Of a stretch of DNA of 64,000 nt, positions 36,835-46,308 are shown piece after piece. The position numbers and the translations under genes are program-made. Below the pieces are notes generated by a model. The model was not told the origin of the DNA, made no database searches, and was given only the letters and a program-made list of their open reading frames with translations. The stretch is from Bacteroides caecigallinarum. Its GTDB lineage: Bacteria; Bacteroidota; Bacteroidia; Bacteroidales; Bacteroidaceae. The stretch's first letter is position 1; each line of letters begins with the position of its first letter. The stretch lies in NCBI RefSeq assembly GCF_016901995.1, contig NZ_JACJLE010000002.1:1-64000 (forward strand), given 5' to 3'.

Positions 36835-38151
36835 ATGAAAAATAAAATACTTGGAATAAGAATAATTATTTTCATCACAACTATAATTTTAACAACTAGT
36901 CATGTATCAATGGCAAATGAGATAACAGATTACAAACTTCATATCAACAAAATAAACCAGGAAGCTTGTAATCTACATATAACATGCTCTTTCTCATTAA
37001 ATTTCCAGGATGCAGACAGTGTTACAATGAATTTTGGTGGTGGACAGGAATTCTCAATAGATAATCTGAGAATTGACAACAAAGAGATTGAATATGAATA
37101 TAATCTGAAATCAAAGAATATTGTTTTCTGTAAAAAAGAAGCACAGACAGTACAAGTTAAGATGGATTATAGTTACACTAACTTGTCAGCATTTTTCATA
37201 TATGGAGAAGGAAACGCTGAACTTTGGGAAACTAGTTTCGGAGAATACTACTATCCGTATGTTCCGAACACATATATGGATGTTACTATGAATGTTGAAA
37301 CACCTGATTCTATTTCACTAATATGCTCCTATCCCCTAAAATCTGATCATTCCAAAGAATATAACGGCAAACTGCAAAACATATTATCCCAATCACTAAC
37401 ATTGGCTTTCATCCAGAACGATGCTTATAAACAGACCAGGGAACTTATTCCTAATGAAATCTTCATTTATCAGATAAAGGATATGGAATGCAGTGATAAG
37501 CGTTACAAAGAACTGCTTCAGCTGACAAAAGCAAGCATTGATTTTTTCAGCAGAATTTATGGTGAAGATTATATCTCAAAAGAAAGAAACGTAATGGCAT
37601 TACCAACCTATCTGTTCCACAATGGAAAAGGATTCAGCAACAGATACAACATCGGATTCATCTCCGCTTCACAGGAAAAATTCTCTACATATCCTGACAT
37701 TTACCCGCTGGTACATGAAATCGGACACAGATGGTTAGGTGAATGGACTCTCCTTATTAACGATGGTGAGCCTGGTGCTTATTTCATCAAGGAGTCATTA
37801 AATGAGTTTATGACATTAATGTTTATCCGTCAATTCTATGGTTCTGAATCATATATGACACAAATTGAAAAGTGCAGATCGGAGTATAATAAAATCAAAG
37901 GGACTCCACAAGACGAGGCAATTGTAAATATTGTAGAAAATAACAACAATACGATTGTTTACAGAAAAGGTCCCTTGGTATTAGACTACATCGCGAAAGA
38001 AATCGGATATGACGAACTTATGAAAGCCATATCCAAATTCTATCAGGAATACGCAGGAAAGTATCCTCTTAAATATACAAACTTTATAGACCTACTCAAT
38101 GAAAGTTATAACAGAATTGGCGATAAGCTTAATCTTATGTTAACCAAGTGA
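36835..38151 (+). CDS. Secreted M1-like zinc metallopeptidase
   Basis: A 438-residue exported protein with an N-terminal hydrophobic signal (to about VSMA, residue 27), an immunoglobulin-like beta domain, and a gluzincin-type zinc site HEIGHRW near residue 298. The next conserved Glu is in KESLNEFMTL, about 22-26 residues beyond, slightly longer than the 18-residue spacing of typical M1 enzymes. No GAMEN exopeptidase motif is evident; the comparable place reads NRYNIGFIS. So it is an M1-related peptidase of unknown specificity. Monocistronic, and AT-richer than its neighbours. Confidence 0.75.
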   Translation: MKNKILGIRIIIFITTIILTTSHVSMANEITDYKLHINKINQEACNLHITCSFSLNFQDADSVTMNFGGGQEFSIDNLRIDNKEIEYEYNLKSKNIVFCKKEAQTVQVKMDYSYTNLSAFFIYGEGNAELWETSFGEYYYPYVPNTYMDVTMNVETPDSISLICSYPLKSDHSKEYNGKLQNILSQSLTLAFIQNDAYKQTRELIPNEIFIYQIKDMECSDKRYKELLQLTKASIDFFSRIYGEDYISKERNVMALPTYLFHNGKGFSNRYNIGFISASQEKFSTYPDIYPLVHEIGHRWLGEWTLLINDGEPGAYFIKESLNEFMTLMFIRQFYGSESYMTQIEKCRSEYNKIKGTPQDEAIVNIVENNNNTIVYRKGPLVLDYIAKEIGYDELMKAISKFYQEYAGKYPLKYTNFIDLLNESYNRIGDKLNLMLTK

Positions 38152-38470
38152 ATGCAGATATAACCTATTCAATTAATCATAGTATTTTATATGAAATGTT
38201 CTTAAAACTTATTGGCTTTCTACCAAACAGGATGCCAACACCTTTTGAACATCCCATAATTACGCTGACAAAAAATATTCCGTCAAATTATTTTCTATAA
38301 ATACAAACTCGATTTTTATAAATATAACTTGTATTTATAAAAACATAAGTTGTATCTATATAAATATAATCTATATTTACAGAATATCTCAAACCGTTTA
38401 CAAGAATTATTTACCGTGAAAAACATTTCATACCCCATACACAGAAACATCATTTTTGAAGTTTGCAAAC
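38152..38470. other. Gene-free AT-rich interval upstream of clpS
   Basis: No gene is visible here. It contains the degenerate tandem repeat at 38296-38380 and, at its right end, the clpS promoter. Confidence 0.6.
38296..38380. repeat. Four degenerate ~21-bp AT-rich tandem units
   Basis: TATAAATA-type units begin at about 38296, 38317, 38336 and 38357, each followed by ACAAACT, ATAACTTG, ACATAAGTTG or ATAATCT-like sequence. The unit length of 19-21 bp is close to two DNA turns. Confidence 0.55.
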
Positions 38471-38501
38471 TTGAGTAATACATATTTTTTCATTATTTTT
38501 G
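38471..38501 (+). promoter_or_regulatory. Promoter of clpS-clpA-aat
   Basis: TTG at 38471, 20 bp, TATTTTTG at 38494-38501. The box ends only 8 bases before the ATG at 38510, so the transcript would be leaderless or nearly so. Confidence 0.55.
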
Positions 38502-38509
38502 TTCTCATT

Positions 38510-38824
38510 ATGGGAAAACAACAGACAAACATAAAGGAAAAAGGACGTGTCAGCCTGAAAGAGCCGAGACGTTATAAAGTAGTTATCTATAACGATGACT
38601 TCACAACCATGGATTTCGTGGTAAAGATTCTGACTACAGTATTCTTCAAATCGGAAAATGAAGCTGAGGTTCTGATGATGAGTGTTCACAAAAGCGGTTC
38701 TGCAGTTGTGGGCATTTACAGCTACGACATTGCGCTGTCTAAGGTGAGAAAAGCTACGGACATGGCACGTGAAGAAGGATTTCCACTAAAACTTACAGTA
38801 CTGCCTGAGGACAAGCAGGCCTAA
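38510..38824 (+). CDS. clpS: ATP-dependent Clp protease adaptor ClpS
   Basis: A 104-residue N-recognin that hands proteins with N-terminal Leu, Phe, Tyr or Trp to ClpAP. The ligand pocket block VVIYNDDFTTMDFVV is intact (Asn-Asp and the Thr-Met gate), as is the C-terminal GFPLKLTVLPE. The start MGKQQTN at 38510 is chosen because an upstream frame start would lie before the promoter. First gene of an operon with clpA (17-base gap) and aat. Confidence 0.95.
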   Translation: MGKQQTNIKEKGRVSLKEPRRYKVVIYNDDFTTMDFVVKILTTVFFKSENEAEVLMMSVHKSGSAVVGIYSYDIALSKVRKATDMAREEGFPLKLTVLPEDKQA

Positions 38825-38841
38825 CATTCACAACAGAAAAT

Positions 38842-41064
38842 ATGGACTTGAAATATACTAAACACGTAAATAAAGCATTGGAAGTCGCACATACGGAAGC
38901 CAAGTTCAGGAGACATGAATTTGTAACTCCCGAGCACCTGTTGTATGCTCTAATACAACAGGATGAATTCGTATATGCACTTGAGGACATGGCTTGCAAC
39001 ATAAACAAGCTGGAGAAAAATGTAAAGGAAGTTCTCAACACAAAATTCGAGGTTCTGCCAGAAGGTACGCAATACGAACCGGAAAACTCTACTCAGATGG
39101 CAGAGATTTTCATAAAGGCACATATGATTGTCACCTTCTCAGGAGCCAACGAGATAGATGTTCCACACTTGGTACAGGGCATGCTTGAACTGACAGACTC
39201 CTGGGCAGCATATATCCTGAAAAATACCTTGAAAGATGATATTGCCGAATTTACAAGCATGCTCATTGATGAATACAGCTATGACTACGATGATATTCTT
39301 GATCATGAACACGGCTATGAGAAGAACGAGACATGGAAGAACTTCGTAACTTGCATAAACGACAATCTGGAAAGCCACAACCCTCTTATAGGAAGAGAAG
39401 AAGAACTTGAAAAGACTATCCGCGTTCTGTGCCGAAAGGAGAAGAACAATCCTTTGCATATAGGCGAATCGGGTGTGGGAAAGACTTCTCTCATATATGG
39501 TCTTGCAGAAAGGATAGAGAAAGGCAATGTGCCGGAGAAACTGAAAGGTTACCGCATCTATGAACTTGACCTTGGCGGTATCATAGCCGGAACACAGTAC
39601 CGTGGTGAGTTTGAAAAGCGACTGAAAGGTATTATGTTGGGAGCTGAGAAAGAGGGCAAAGCCATCATCTACATTGACGAAATCCACAATCTTATCGGTG
39701 CCGGAAGAACCAGTGACGGATCGTTGGACGCATCGAATATGCTTAAACCATACCTTGAAGGGGGGAATATAAAATTCATTGGTTCAACCACTTACGAGGA
39801 GTACAACAAATACTTTGCAGGAAGCAAGGGAATGGTAAGACGTTTCCAACAAATAGATATTCTCGAACCAAGCATTGATGATACAGTCAAGATTATAAAG
39901 GGACTTATAAAGGGATACGAAACTTTCCACAACGTGAAGTATCGTAAGGGAGTGATTGAGTATGCCGTAAGCATGAGTGACAAATACATCAAAGATAAGT
40001 TCCTACCCGATAAGGCTATCGACCTGATAGACGAAGCAGGTGCATACAGAGAAATACACAATGACGGGAAAGATAAAAATATCGTTACAAAAGAACTCAT
40101 TTCGGACATCCTTGCAAGAATGTGTAAGATAGAATCCATCACTGCCAAGGAAGATAATACAGAGCTTGAGCATCTGCCAGCCAAGATGAAAGCGCTTATC
40201 TACGGACAGGATCAGGCTATCACTCAAGTGACGGAAGCTGTTATGATGTCGAAAGCCGGACTGAACGATGACAACAAGCCTATAGCAAGTCTGCTGTTTG
40301 TGGGTCCTACAGGCGTGGGTAAGACAGAAATTGCAAAAGTCCTTGCTGCCGAACTTGGTATAGGTCTGGTACGTTTCGATATGAGTGAATATTCGGAGAA
40401 ACATACTGTGGCGAAACTTATCGGCTCGCCTGCCGGATATGTGGGCTATGAAGAAGGCGGACTTCTGACAGATGCCATACGCAAGACTCCAAACTGTGTT
40501 CTGCTGCTTGACGAAATAGAAAAAGCTCATCCGGACATATTCAACATACTGTTGCAGGTGATGGACTATGCCGTGCTTACCGACAACAAGGGACGCAAGT
40601 CGGACTGCCGACATCTGATTCTGATTATGACATCGAATGCAGGAGCACAGTATGCACATCAAGCTTCGATTGGATTCAAGGGACAGGCCACTGCAGGAGA
40701 TTCCATGCTGAAACAGGTTAAGAAGACATTCAAGCCTGAGTTCCTGAACAGACTCTCAGCCACTGTGGTGTTCAACGATATGGACAGTAACATGGCTCAA
40801 CTTATCCTCGAAAAGAAACTGAGAGAATTCAGCGCGAAACTTGAAGCTAACAAGGTGACTATGGAAATAGGTACTGATGCCAAGGAATGGTTGCTGAAGA
40901 AGAGTATAACCAAGGAATACGGTGCACGAGAAATGGACAGAGTGATAGGCCATCACCTGAAACCACTGTTCGTCAAGGAAATGCTTTTCGGCAAGCTGAA
41001 GAACGGTGGCCATGCTCTTGTCGGCATAGAGAATAATATTCCTGCCATAACCCTGAAAAAGTGA
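38842..41064 (+). CDS. clpA: ATP-dependent Clp protease ATPase subunit ClpA
   Basis: A 740-residue two-ring AAA+ unfoldase. It has the N domain (1-145, with the KHVNKALEVAH start), D1 with Walker A GESGVGKTS (208-216) and Walker B AIIYIDEIHN, and D2 with Walker A GPTGVGKTE (488-496) and Walker B VLLLDEIEKAHP. The ClpP-binding loop IGF is present in QASIGFKG, and there is no ClpB-type middle coiled coil. So this is a protease partner rather than a disaggregase. ClpP itself is not in the window. Confidence 0.95.
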   Translation: MDLKYTKHVNKALEVAHTEAKFRRHEFVTPEHLLYALIQQDEFVYALEDMACNINKLEKNVKEVLNTKFEVLPEGTQYEPENSTQMAEIFIKAHMIVTFSGANEIDVPHLVQGMLELTDSWAAYILKNTLKDDIAEFTSMLIDEYSYDYDDILDHEHGYEKNETWKNFVTCINDNLESHNPLIGREEELEKTIRVLCRKEKNNPLHIGESGVGKTSLIYGLAERIEKGNVPEKLKGYRIYELDLGGIIAGTQYRGEFEKRLKGIMLGAEKEGKAIIYIDEIHNLIGAGRTSDGSLDASNMLKPYLEGGNIKFIGSTTYEEYNKYFAGSKGMVRRFQQIDILEPSIDDTVKIIKGLIKGYETFHNVKYRKGVIEYAVSMSDKYIKDKFLPDKAIDLIDEAGAYREIHNDGKDKNIVTKELISDILARMCKIESITAKEDNTELEHLPAKMKALIYGQDQAITQVTEAVMMSKAGLNDDNKPIASLLFVGPTGVGKTEIAKVLAAELGIGLVRFDMSEYSEKHTVAKLIGSPAGYVGYEEGGLLTDAIRKTPNCVLLLDEIEKAHPDIFNILLQVMDYAVLTDNKGRKSDCRHLILIMTSNAGAQYAHQASIGFKGQATAGDSMLKQVKKTFKPEFLNRLSATVVFNDMDSNMAQLILEKKLREFSAKLEANKVTMEIGTDAKEWLLKKSITKEYGAREMDRVIGHHLKPLFVKEMLFGKLKNGGHALVGIENNIPAITLKK

Positions 41065-41070
41065 TAAGGC

Positions 41071-41712
41071 ATGGTATTCAAGTTGAGTAAAAGACTTGCC
41101 TTTCCGGATCCTCATTTGGGAGAGCCGGACGGGCTGCTTGCCATAGGCGGTGATTTGTCAATTGACAGACTGCTGCTGGCATACTCTTACGGTATCTTTC
41201 CGTGGTATGCCTTCAAGAGACAGGTCATAGAATGGTGGTGTCCGATGCAGAGATTCGTAATCTTCCCTTCGGAGATACATGTATCGCACTCCATGCGTAC
41301 ACTGATAAACAAAGACAAGTACAGAATAAGCATTAACGAAGCTTTTGAGGATGTTATACGCAATTGCGGAAAGCTGCGTGAGGATGAAGAAGGCGCTTGG
41401 CTAGGCCCGGAAATGACGGAAGCGTACATCAGACTGCATGAACAGCAGTTTGCCGCCAGTGTGGAGGTATGGGAGGATGACAGGCTCGTAGGCGGACTTT
41501 ATGGTGTAGCATTGGGGAAATGCTTTTTCGGTGAGAGTATGTTCTCGCTTGTTCCAAGTGCTTCAAAACTTGCTCTTATACATCTGGCATGGTTCCTTGA
41601 AGAGAGAGGCGGACTGATGATAGACTGTCAGTTCGAGACTCCGCACCTGAAATCGATGGGTGGCAGATACATTTCGTATGAGGAGTATATGAATATTCTT
41701 TCACAAGAATAA
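41071..41712 (+). CDS. aat: Leucyl/phenylalanyl-tRNA-protein transferase
   Basis: A 213-residue enzyme that adds Leu or Phe to proteins with N-terminal Lys or Arg, producing ClpS ligands. Blocks are FPDPHLGEPDGLLAIGGDLS, YSYGIFPWY, WWCPMQRFVIFP and FFGESMFSLVPSASKLAL. It begins 6 bases after clpA, so one transcript encodes the modifying enzyme, the adaptor and the unfoldase of the bacterial N-degron pathway. Confidence 0.95.
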   Translation: MVFKLSKRLAFPDPHLGEPDGLLAIGGDLSIDRLLLAYSYGIFPWYAFKRQVIEWWCPMQRFVIFPSEIHVSHSMRTLINKDKYRISINEAFEDVIRNCGKLREDEEGAWLGPEMTEAYIRLHEQQFAASVEVWEDDRLVGGLYGVALGKCFFGESMFSLVPSASKLALIHLAWFLEERGGLMIDCQFETPHLKSMGGRYISYEEYMNILSQE

Positions 41713-41728
41713 AACCATAAAAAGAAAA

Positions 41729-41763
41729 TCCGTCAGCATTTTCACAAACACTGACGGACTTTT
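41729..41763 (+). terminator. Terminator after aat
   Basis: Stem TCCGTCAG / CTGACGGA followed by CTTTT. Confidence 0.8.
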
Positions 41764-41889
41764 AATCAATGAGGAATTAAAAACATAACTCCAACATAAA
41801 ACCAAACAAGAATATTAAGCTTTTGTATAACTTTCAAAATATATAACAGAGGAACTATAGCTTTTGTTCGATCATAAACAAAAAAAATT

Positions 41890-43032
41890 ATGAAAACAGG
41901 GAAAAAAATTCTCATAGCGATACCTATTGCCATAATTATAGCGTATCTGTGCCTGCCTTTCTATGCCAAAAAGGCACTGATCCACTGGTTTCCCACTATT
42001 GACGACCTAGGTATTTTCGAACATGCCACTGTTCATGCGCCCGATTCCTGTTGGGAATGGGCTGTCTCGGAGGATTACAATTCTTTCCAACTTTCAAAGA
42101 AGGATTCAGCGTACATTGACGATATGAAAACGGTGTCTTTCTTGGTAATAAAAAATGACAGTATTCTGTACGAGACTTATCGCGGAGGATGGAACGACAC
42201 TCTGACTTCAAACCTGTTTTCTGCCACTAAAAGCATAGTGGGACTACTTGTTGGAATAGCCATAGACGAGGGTAAAATAGGCAGTGTGGACGATAAGGTA
42301 GTGAAATATATCCCTGAATATAACCGTGGAAGGCAAAAGGACATCACAATCAGAAACCTGCTTACAATGAGCGCCGGAATGGACTGGGACGAAGCCTACG
42401 CTTCACTTTTCTCTGTAACCACGCATGGATATTACGGCAACGACCTCTACGAACTAATCATGGGCCTTGATATAGTAGATACTCCGGGAGTTCAGTATTC
42501 CTACAGAAGCGGTGAGACACAACTGCTGTCATTTGTTCTTGAAGCGGCAACTGGCGAAACCATCAGTCAATATGCAGAGAAGAAGCTATGGCAACCGATG
42601 ATGGCAGGACAGGATGCTTTCTGGCTACTCGACAAGAAGAACGGTGATGAAAAATCATTCTGCTGCTTCCACACTACAGCAAGGGATGCTGCAAGATTCG
42701 GACGTCTGATGCTGAACAAAGGAAACTGGAACGGAAGGCAACTTGTCAGCAAGGAATATATTGAAGAGGCCATGACACCGGCATCATATCTGAAAGACCA
42801 GTGGGGCAAAGACCCGCTTTCATATTATGGCTACCAGACATGGATTATGGACTACAAAGGAGAGAAATGTCCGTACTTCAGAGGTATGCTGGGACAATAT
42901 ATCATAGCCATACCTTCGAAGAATGCCATAGTGGTTCGCCTCGGACATAAACGTTCGAGAGAGTATGTCAAAGAACTCACTACGGACATAATAAGATATA
43001 TGGAAATAGCTGAAAAAATTTTACAACAATAA
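41890..43032 (+). CDS. Membrane-anchored serine hydrolase (class C beta-lactamase-like)
   Basis: A 380-residue protein with an N-terminal membrane anchor (residues 6-25) and a penicillin-binding-protein fold. The nucleophile is the Ser of FSATKS (SxxK), and the second motif is YSYRSGE (Tyr-x-Ser). The third motif is less clear; RLGHKRS is the best candidate. It lies 9 bases before addA, but a functional link to recombination is not suggested by the family. An esterase or D-aminopeptidase role is possible. Confidence 0.85.
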   Translation: MKTGKKILIAIPIAIIIAYLCLPFYAKKALIHWFPTIDDLGIFEHATVHAPDSCWEWAVSEDYNSFQLSKKDSAYIDDMKTVSFLVIKNDSILYETYRGGWNDTLTSNLFSATKSIVGLLVGIAIDEGKIGSVDDKVVKYIPEYNRGRQKDITIRNLLTMSAGMDWDEAYASLFSVTTHGYYGNDLYELIMGLDIVDTPGVQYSYRSGETQLLSFVLEAATGETISQYAEKKLWQPMMAGQDAFWLLDKKNGDEKSFCCFHTTARDAARFGRLMLNKGNWNGRQLVSKEYIEEAMTPASYLKDQWGKDPLSYYGYQTWIMDYKGEKCPYFRGMLGQYIIAIPSKNAIVVRLGHKRSREYVKELTTDIIRYMEIAEKILQQ

Positions 43033-43041
43033 CCATTCTAT

Positions 43042-46000
43042 ATGGAACAGGACCCAAGACTATTAGTATATAAGGCTTCGGCAGGCTCGGGAAAGACCTT
43101 CACCCTGGCTGTGCAATATATCAGGCAACTGATAGAAGACCCCTACTCATACAGACGTATTCTGGCAGTTACTTTCACCAACAAGGCTACTACAGAGATG
43201 AAGGAAAGAATCCTCAGTCAGCTATACGGTATCGCTACTTCGCTGAAATCCTCGGACGGCTATCTGAAAGAGATAATGAAGACCTCAAATAAAAGCGTTG
43301 ACGAAATAAGGAAAGCTGCTGACACTGCACTGAAGAATATCATCCACGACTACAGCCGTTTCAGAATAGAGACTATCGACTCATTCTTCCAGTCGGTAAT
43401 GAGGAATCTTGCACGCGAGCTTGAGCTGGGTGCCAATATGACAATCGAACTGAATAACGGCGATGTGTTGAGTGATGCCGTAGATAGTATGATTGAGAAA
43501 CTGGACCGCATGTCGCCTACCCTCTACTGGCTGCTTGAATATATAGAAGAAAGAATAGCCGACGACAAAAGATGGAATGTATCTTCCGAAATTAAAGGTT
43601 TCGGTCGCAATATCTTTGACGAGGCATATATAGAAAAAGGCGTGGCATTACGTGAGAAGCTGAAGGACACTAAGTTTATCCCACAATACAGAAAGAAACT
43701 CCAGGAGAAACGCGAATCCATACTTGACACAATGAAGGGATTCAATGAACACTTTCAGGAAATTCTGAATGCCAACAGGCTTAACCCTACCGACTTGAAA
43801 AACGGCGCCAGAGGCATAGGAAGCTATTTCAACAAGATTGCATCCGGGAAACTGAGTAATGACGTACGAAATTCCACGGTAGAAAAATGTCTGGAAGGTG
43901 CGGAAAACTGGACTACCAAGACTTCGCCACACAAGGATACCATTATCTCACTTGCAAACCAAGTGCTGATACAGGTACTTAATGACGCGGAGAACACAAG
44001 AATGTCAAGCAACAAGGTGCTGAACTCGTGCGACATGTCGCTCCGATATCTCAACAATCTGCAATTGCTCATGCGTATAGACAGCGAGGTAAGGGAACAG
44101 AACCTTAGTCATAACCGTTTTCTGCTTTCGGATACCAACGCGCTGCTCCACAGTATCATCAGAGAAGGTGACGCCTCTTTCGTATATGAGAAAATAGGTA
44201 CTACAATAGACACCGTGATGATAGACGAGTTTCAGGACACATCGCGTATGCAATGGGAAAACTTCCATCTTCTGCTTGAAGAAAGTCTCGCACAGAAGGA
44301 AGGCAGTATGATAGTGGGCGACATAAAGCAAAGTATCTACCGCTGGAGAAACGGCGACTGGAAGATTCTTGCCGGACTGGACAAGGACAGAAGTTTCCGC
44401 CTGAACTCGAAAACTCTGGATACAAACTGGCGAAGTGAAGCCAATATAATAGCATTCAACAATGATATATTTACATCTGCCTGTAAGGTTCTGAACGAAA
44501 GATACAAGGCTGATGAGGGCGAAGACTGTACACAACTGCTTGACGCGTACAGCGATGTCCGCCAGAAAACATCAAAGAATACGAAGGAAGGATATATCAA
44601 ACTATCATTCCTGAAAAACAGCGAGGAACATCCATACACTGATACCACTATGGAACTGCTGGCAGAGGAGGTTGACTCACTAGTCAAGAAAGGTGTCAGA
44701 GTGAATGACATTGCCATCCTGGTAAGAAAGAACAAAAGCATACCTGCCATAGCCGATTACTTCGACAAGAATACTCCATACCGCGTCGTTTCGGACGAGG
44801 CTTTCCGGCTTGACGCTTCGCTTGCGGTGTGTATGCTCATCGACGGACTGAGGTATATATCCGAACCTACGGACAGAATAGCCTGTGCAAGACTGGCTGT
44901 AGCTTATCAGAAGGAAATCCTCAAAAAGGACGTGGATTACAACACTGTACTTCTGAATAGCGTTGAGGATTATCTTCCTGCCGAGTTCCGTCTTATGCTG
45001 CCTGAAATGAGTCTTATGCCGTTGTATGAGCTTCTTGAGAAACTGTTCGTGATTTTCCGTATGGATATGATAGAAGAGCAGGATGCCTATCTCTGTGCCT
45101 TCTATGATGCGGTGACTGAATATATGCAGAACAACTCTTCGGAACTGACCTCATTCCTGACATACTGGAGTGAAACTCTTTATGCAAAGACTATCCCGTC
45201 GGGCGAAATATTAGGTATCAGAATCCTTTCAATCCACAAATCGAAAGGTCTGGAATATCACACAGTGTTACTACCATTCTGCGACTGGAAGATGGAGAAT
45301 GAGACATATAACCACATGTTGTGGTGCCGGATAAACGAAGCGGATGCCGACAAGGAACCGTTCTGCGAACTTGACCTTACTCCTGTGAATTATTCATCTG
45401 CCATGGCAGAATCATATTTCAGCGACAGCTACAGAGAAGAACGTCTGCAACTGTGGGTAGATAATCTGAACCTGCTGTATGTAGCATTCACACGTGCATG
45501 CAAGAACCTGATAGTGTGGTGCAAGGACGAGCAGAAAGATACCGTATCAAAATTGCTGAGAGAATCAATAGACTGCATGAAAGAAATAAAAATGACATGC
45601 AACATACCTGAACTTGATGAGGAAGACGAAGAGAATAAGGAAGAAAACGACGAACCTATCGTATATGAATACGGAGAAATCTGTATTAGCGGCGAAAAGA
45701 AAAAATCAGATTCCACAAACAGACTTGTAGCCATACCTGAGGCTGTAAACGTAAAGATTGAATCACTTGAAACGGAGATTGACTTCAAGCAGTCCAACCG
45801 TTCTGCCGATTTCATCAGAGGCGATGAGGATGAAGAAGAAAATCTTCGTTCGCAATATATCAGACAGGGACAGCTGCTACATACTCTTTTTGCATCTATC
45901 GATACGAAGGAAGATTTGACTGCCGCCATAGAAAGACTTCTGTTTGAAGGTGTAATAGAATCGGCAGAGAAAGCCCAAGAGATATATGAGATAGCAGAAA

Positions 46001-46290
46001 AAGCATTAAACCTTGATGAAGTGAAGGACTGGTATAGTGGAGAATGGACATTGTATAACGAATGTTCCATAATCTATAATGATGAACAGGGAAAGATGCA
46101 GACCAGACGACCGGACCGCGTTATGATGAAGGGAAAAGATGTAGTTGTGGTAGATTTCAAGTTCGGAAAGAAAAAGCCGGAATACTCCACACAAGTCAGA
46201 GAGTATATGTCCCTGCTATCGGAAATGGGATATACTGACATAAAAGGATATATATGGTATGTCTATTCCGGAGAACTTGAGAATGTGTAA
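43042..46290 (+). CDS. addA: AddA-like helicase-nuclease (UvrD type)
   Basis: A 1082-residue subunit of a double-strand-break resection complex. Helicase motifs: Walker A ASAGSGKT (12-19), the VTFTNKATTEMKERI block, motif II TVMIDEFQDTSRMQW, motif III GDIKQSIYRWRNGD, motif V SIHKSKGLEYHTVLLPF and motif VI LLYVAFTRACKN. The C-terminal PD-(D/E)XK nuclease is seen in RRPDRVMMKG and VVVVDFKFGKKKPEY. A Glu/Asp-rich insert (about 850-900) precedes it. It is followed 18 bases later by the addB-like gene. Confidence 0.9.
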   Translation: MEQDPRLLVYKASAGSGKTFTLAVQYIRQLIEDPYSYRRILAVTFTNKATTEMKERILSQLYGIATSLKSSDGYLKEIMKTSNKSVDEIRKAADTALKNIIHDYSRFRIETIDSFFQSVMRNLARELELGANMTIELNNGDVLSDAVDSMIEKLDRMSPTLYWLLEYIEERIADDKRWNVSSEIKGFGRNIFDEAYIEKGVALREKLKDTKFIPQYRKKLQEKRESILDTMKGFNEHFQEILNANRLNPTDLKNGARGIGSYFNKIASGKLSNDVRNSTVEKCLEGAENWTTKTSPHKDTIISLANQVLIQVLNDAENTRMSSNKVLNSCDMSLRYLNNLQLLMRIDSEVREQNLSHNRFLLSDTNALLHSIIREGDASFVYEKIGTTIDTVMIDEFQDTSRMQWENFHLLLEESLAQKEGSMIVGDIKQSIYRWRNGDWKILAGLDKDRSFRLNSKTLDTNWRSEANIIAFNNDIFTSACKVLNERYKADEGEDCTQLLDAYSDVRQKTSKNTKEGYIKLSFLKNSEEHPYTDTTMELLAEEVDSLVKKGVRVNDIAILVRKNKSIPAIADYFDKNTPYRVVSDEAFRLDASLAVCMLIDGLRYISEPTDRIACARLAVAYQKEILKKDVDYNTVLLNSVEDYLPAEFRLMLPEMSLMPLYELLEKLFVIFRMDMIEEQDAYLCAFYDAVTEYMQNNSSELTSFLTYWSETLYAKTIPSGEILGIRILSIHKSKGLEYHTVLLPFCDWKMENETYNHMLWCRINEADADKEPFCELDLTPVNYSSAMAESYFSDSYREERLQLWVDNLNLLYVAFTRACKNLIVWCKDEQKDTVSKLLRESIDCMKEIKMTCNIPELDEEDEENKEENDEPIVYEYGEICISGEKKKSDSTNRLVAIPEAVNVKIESLETEIDFKQSNRSADFIRGDEDEEENLRSQYIRQGQLLHTLFASIDTKEDLTAAIERLLFEGVIESAEKAQEIYEIAEKALNLDEVKDWYSGEWTLYNECSIIYNDEQGKMQTRRPDRVMMKGKDVVVVDFKFGKKKPEYSTQVREYMSLLSEMGYTDIKGYIWYVYSGELENV

Positions 46291-46308
46291 CGATTTATTT
46301 AAAAAGAA

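Noticed and set aside
39315-39687. Minus-strand open frames within clpA
   Set aside because: They mirror the conserved D1 ATPase coding sequence and have no start signals.
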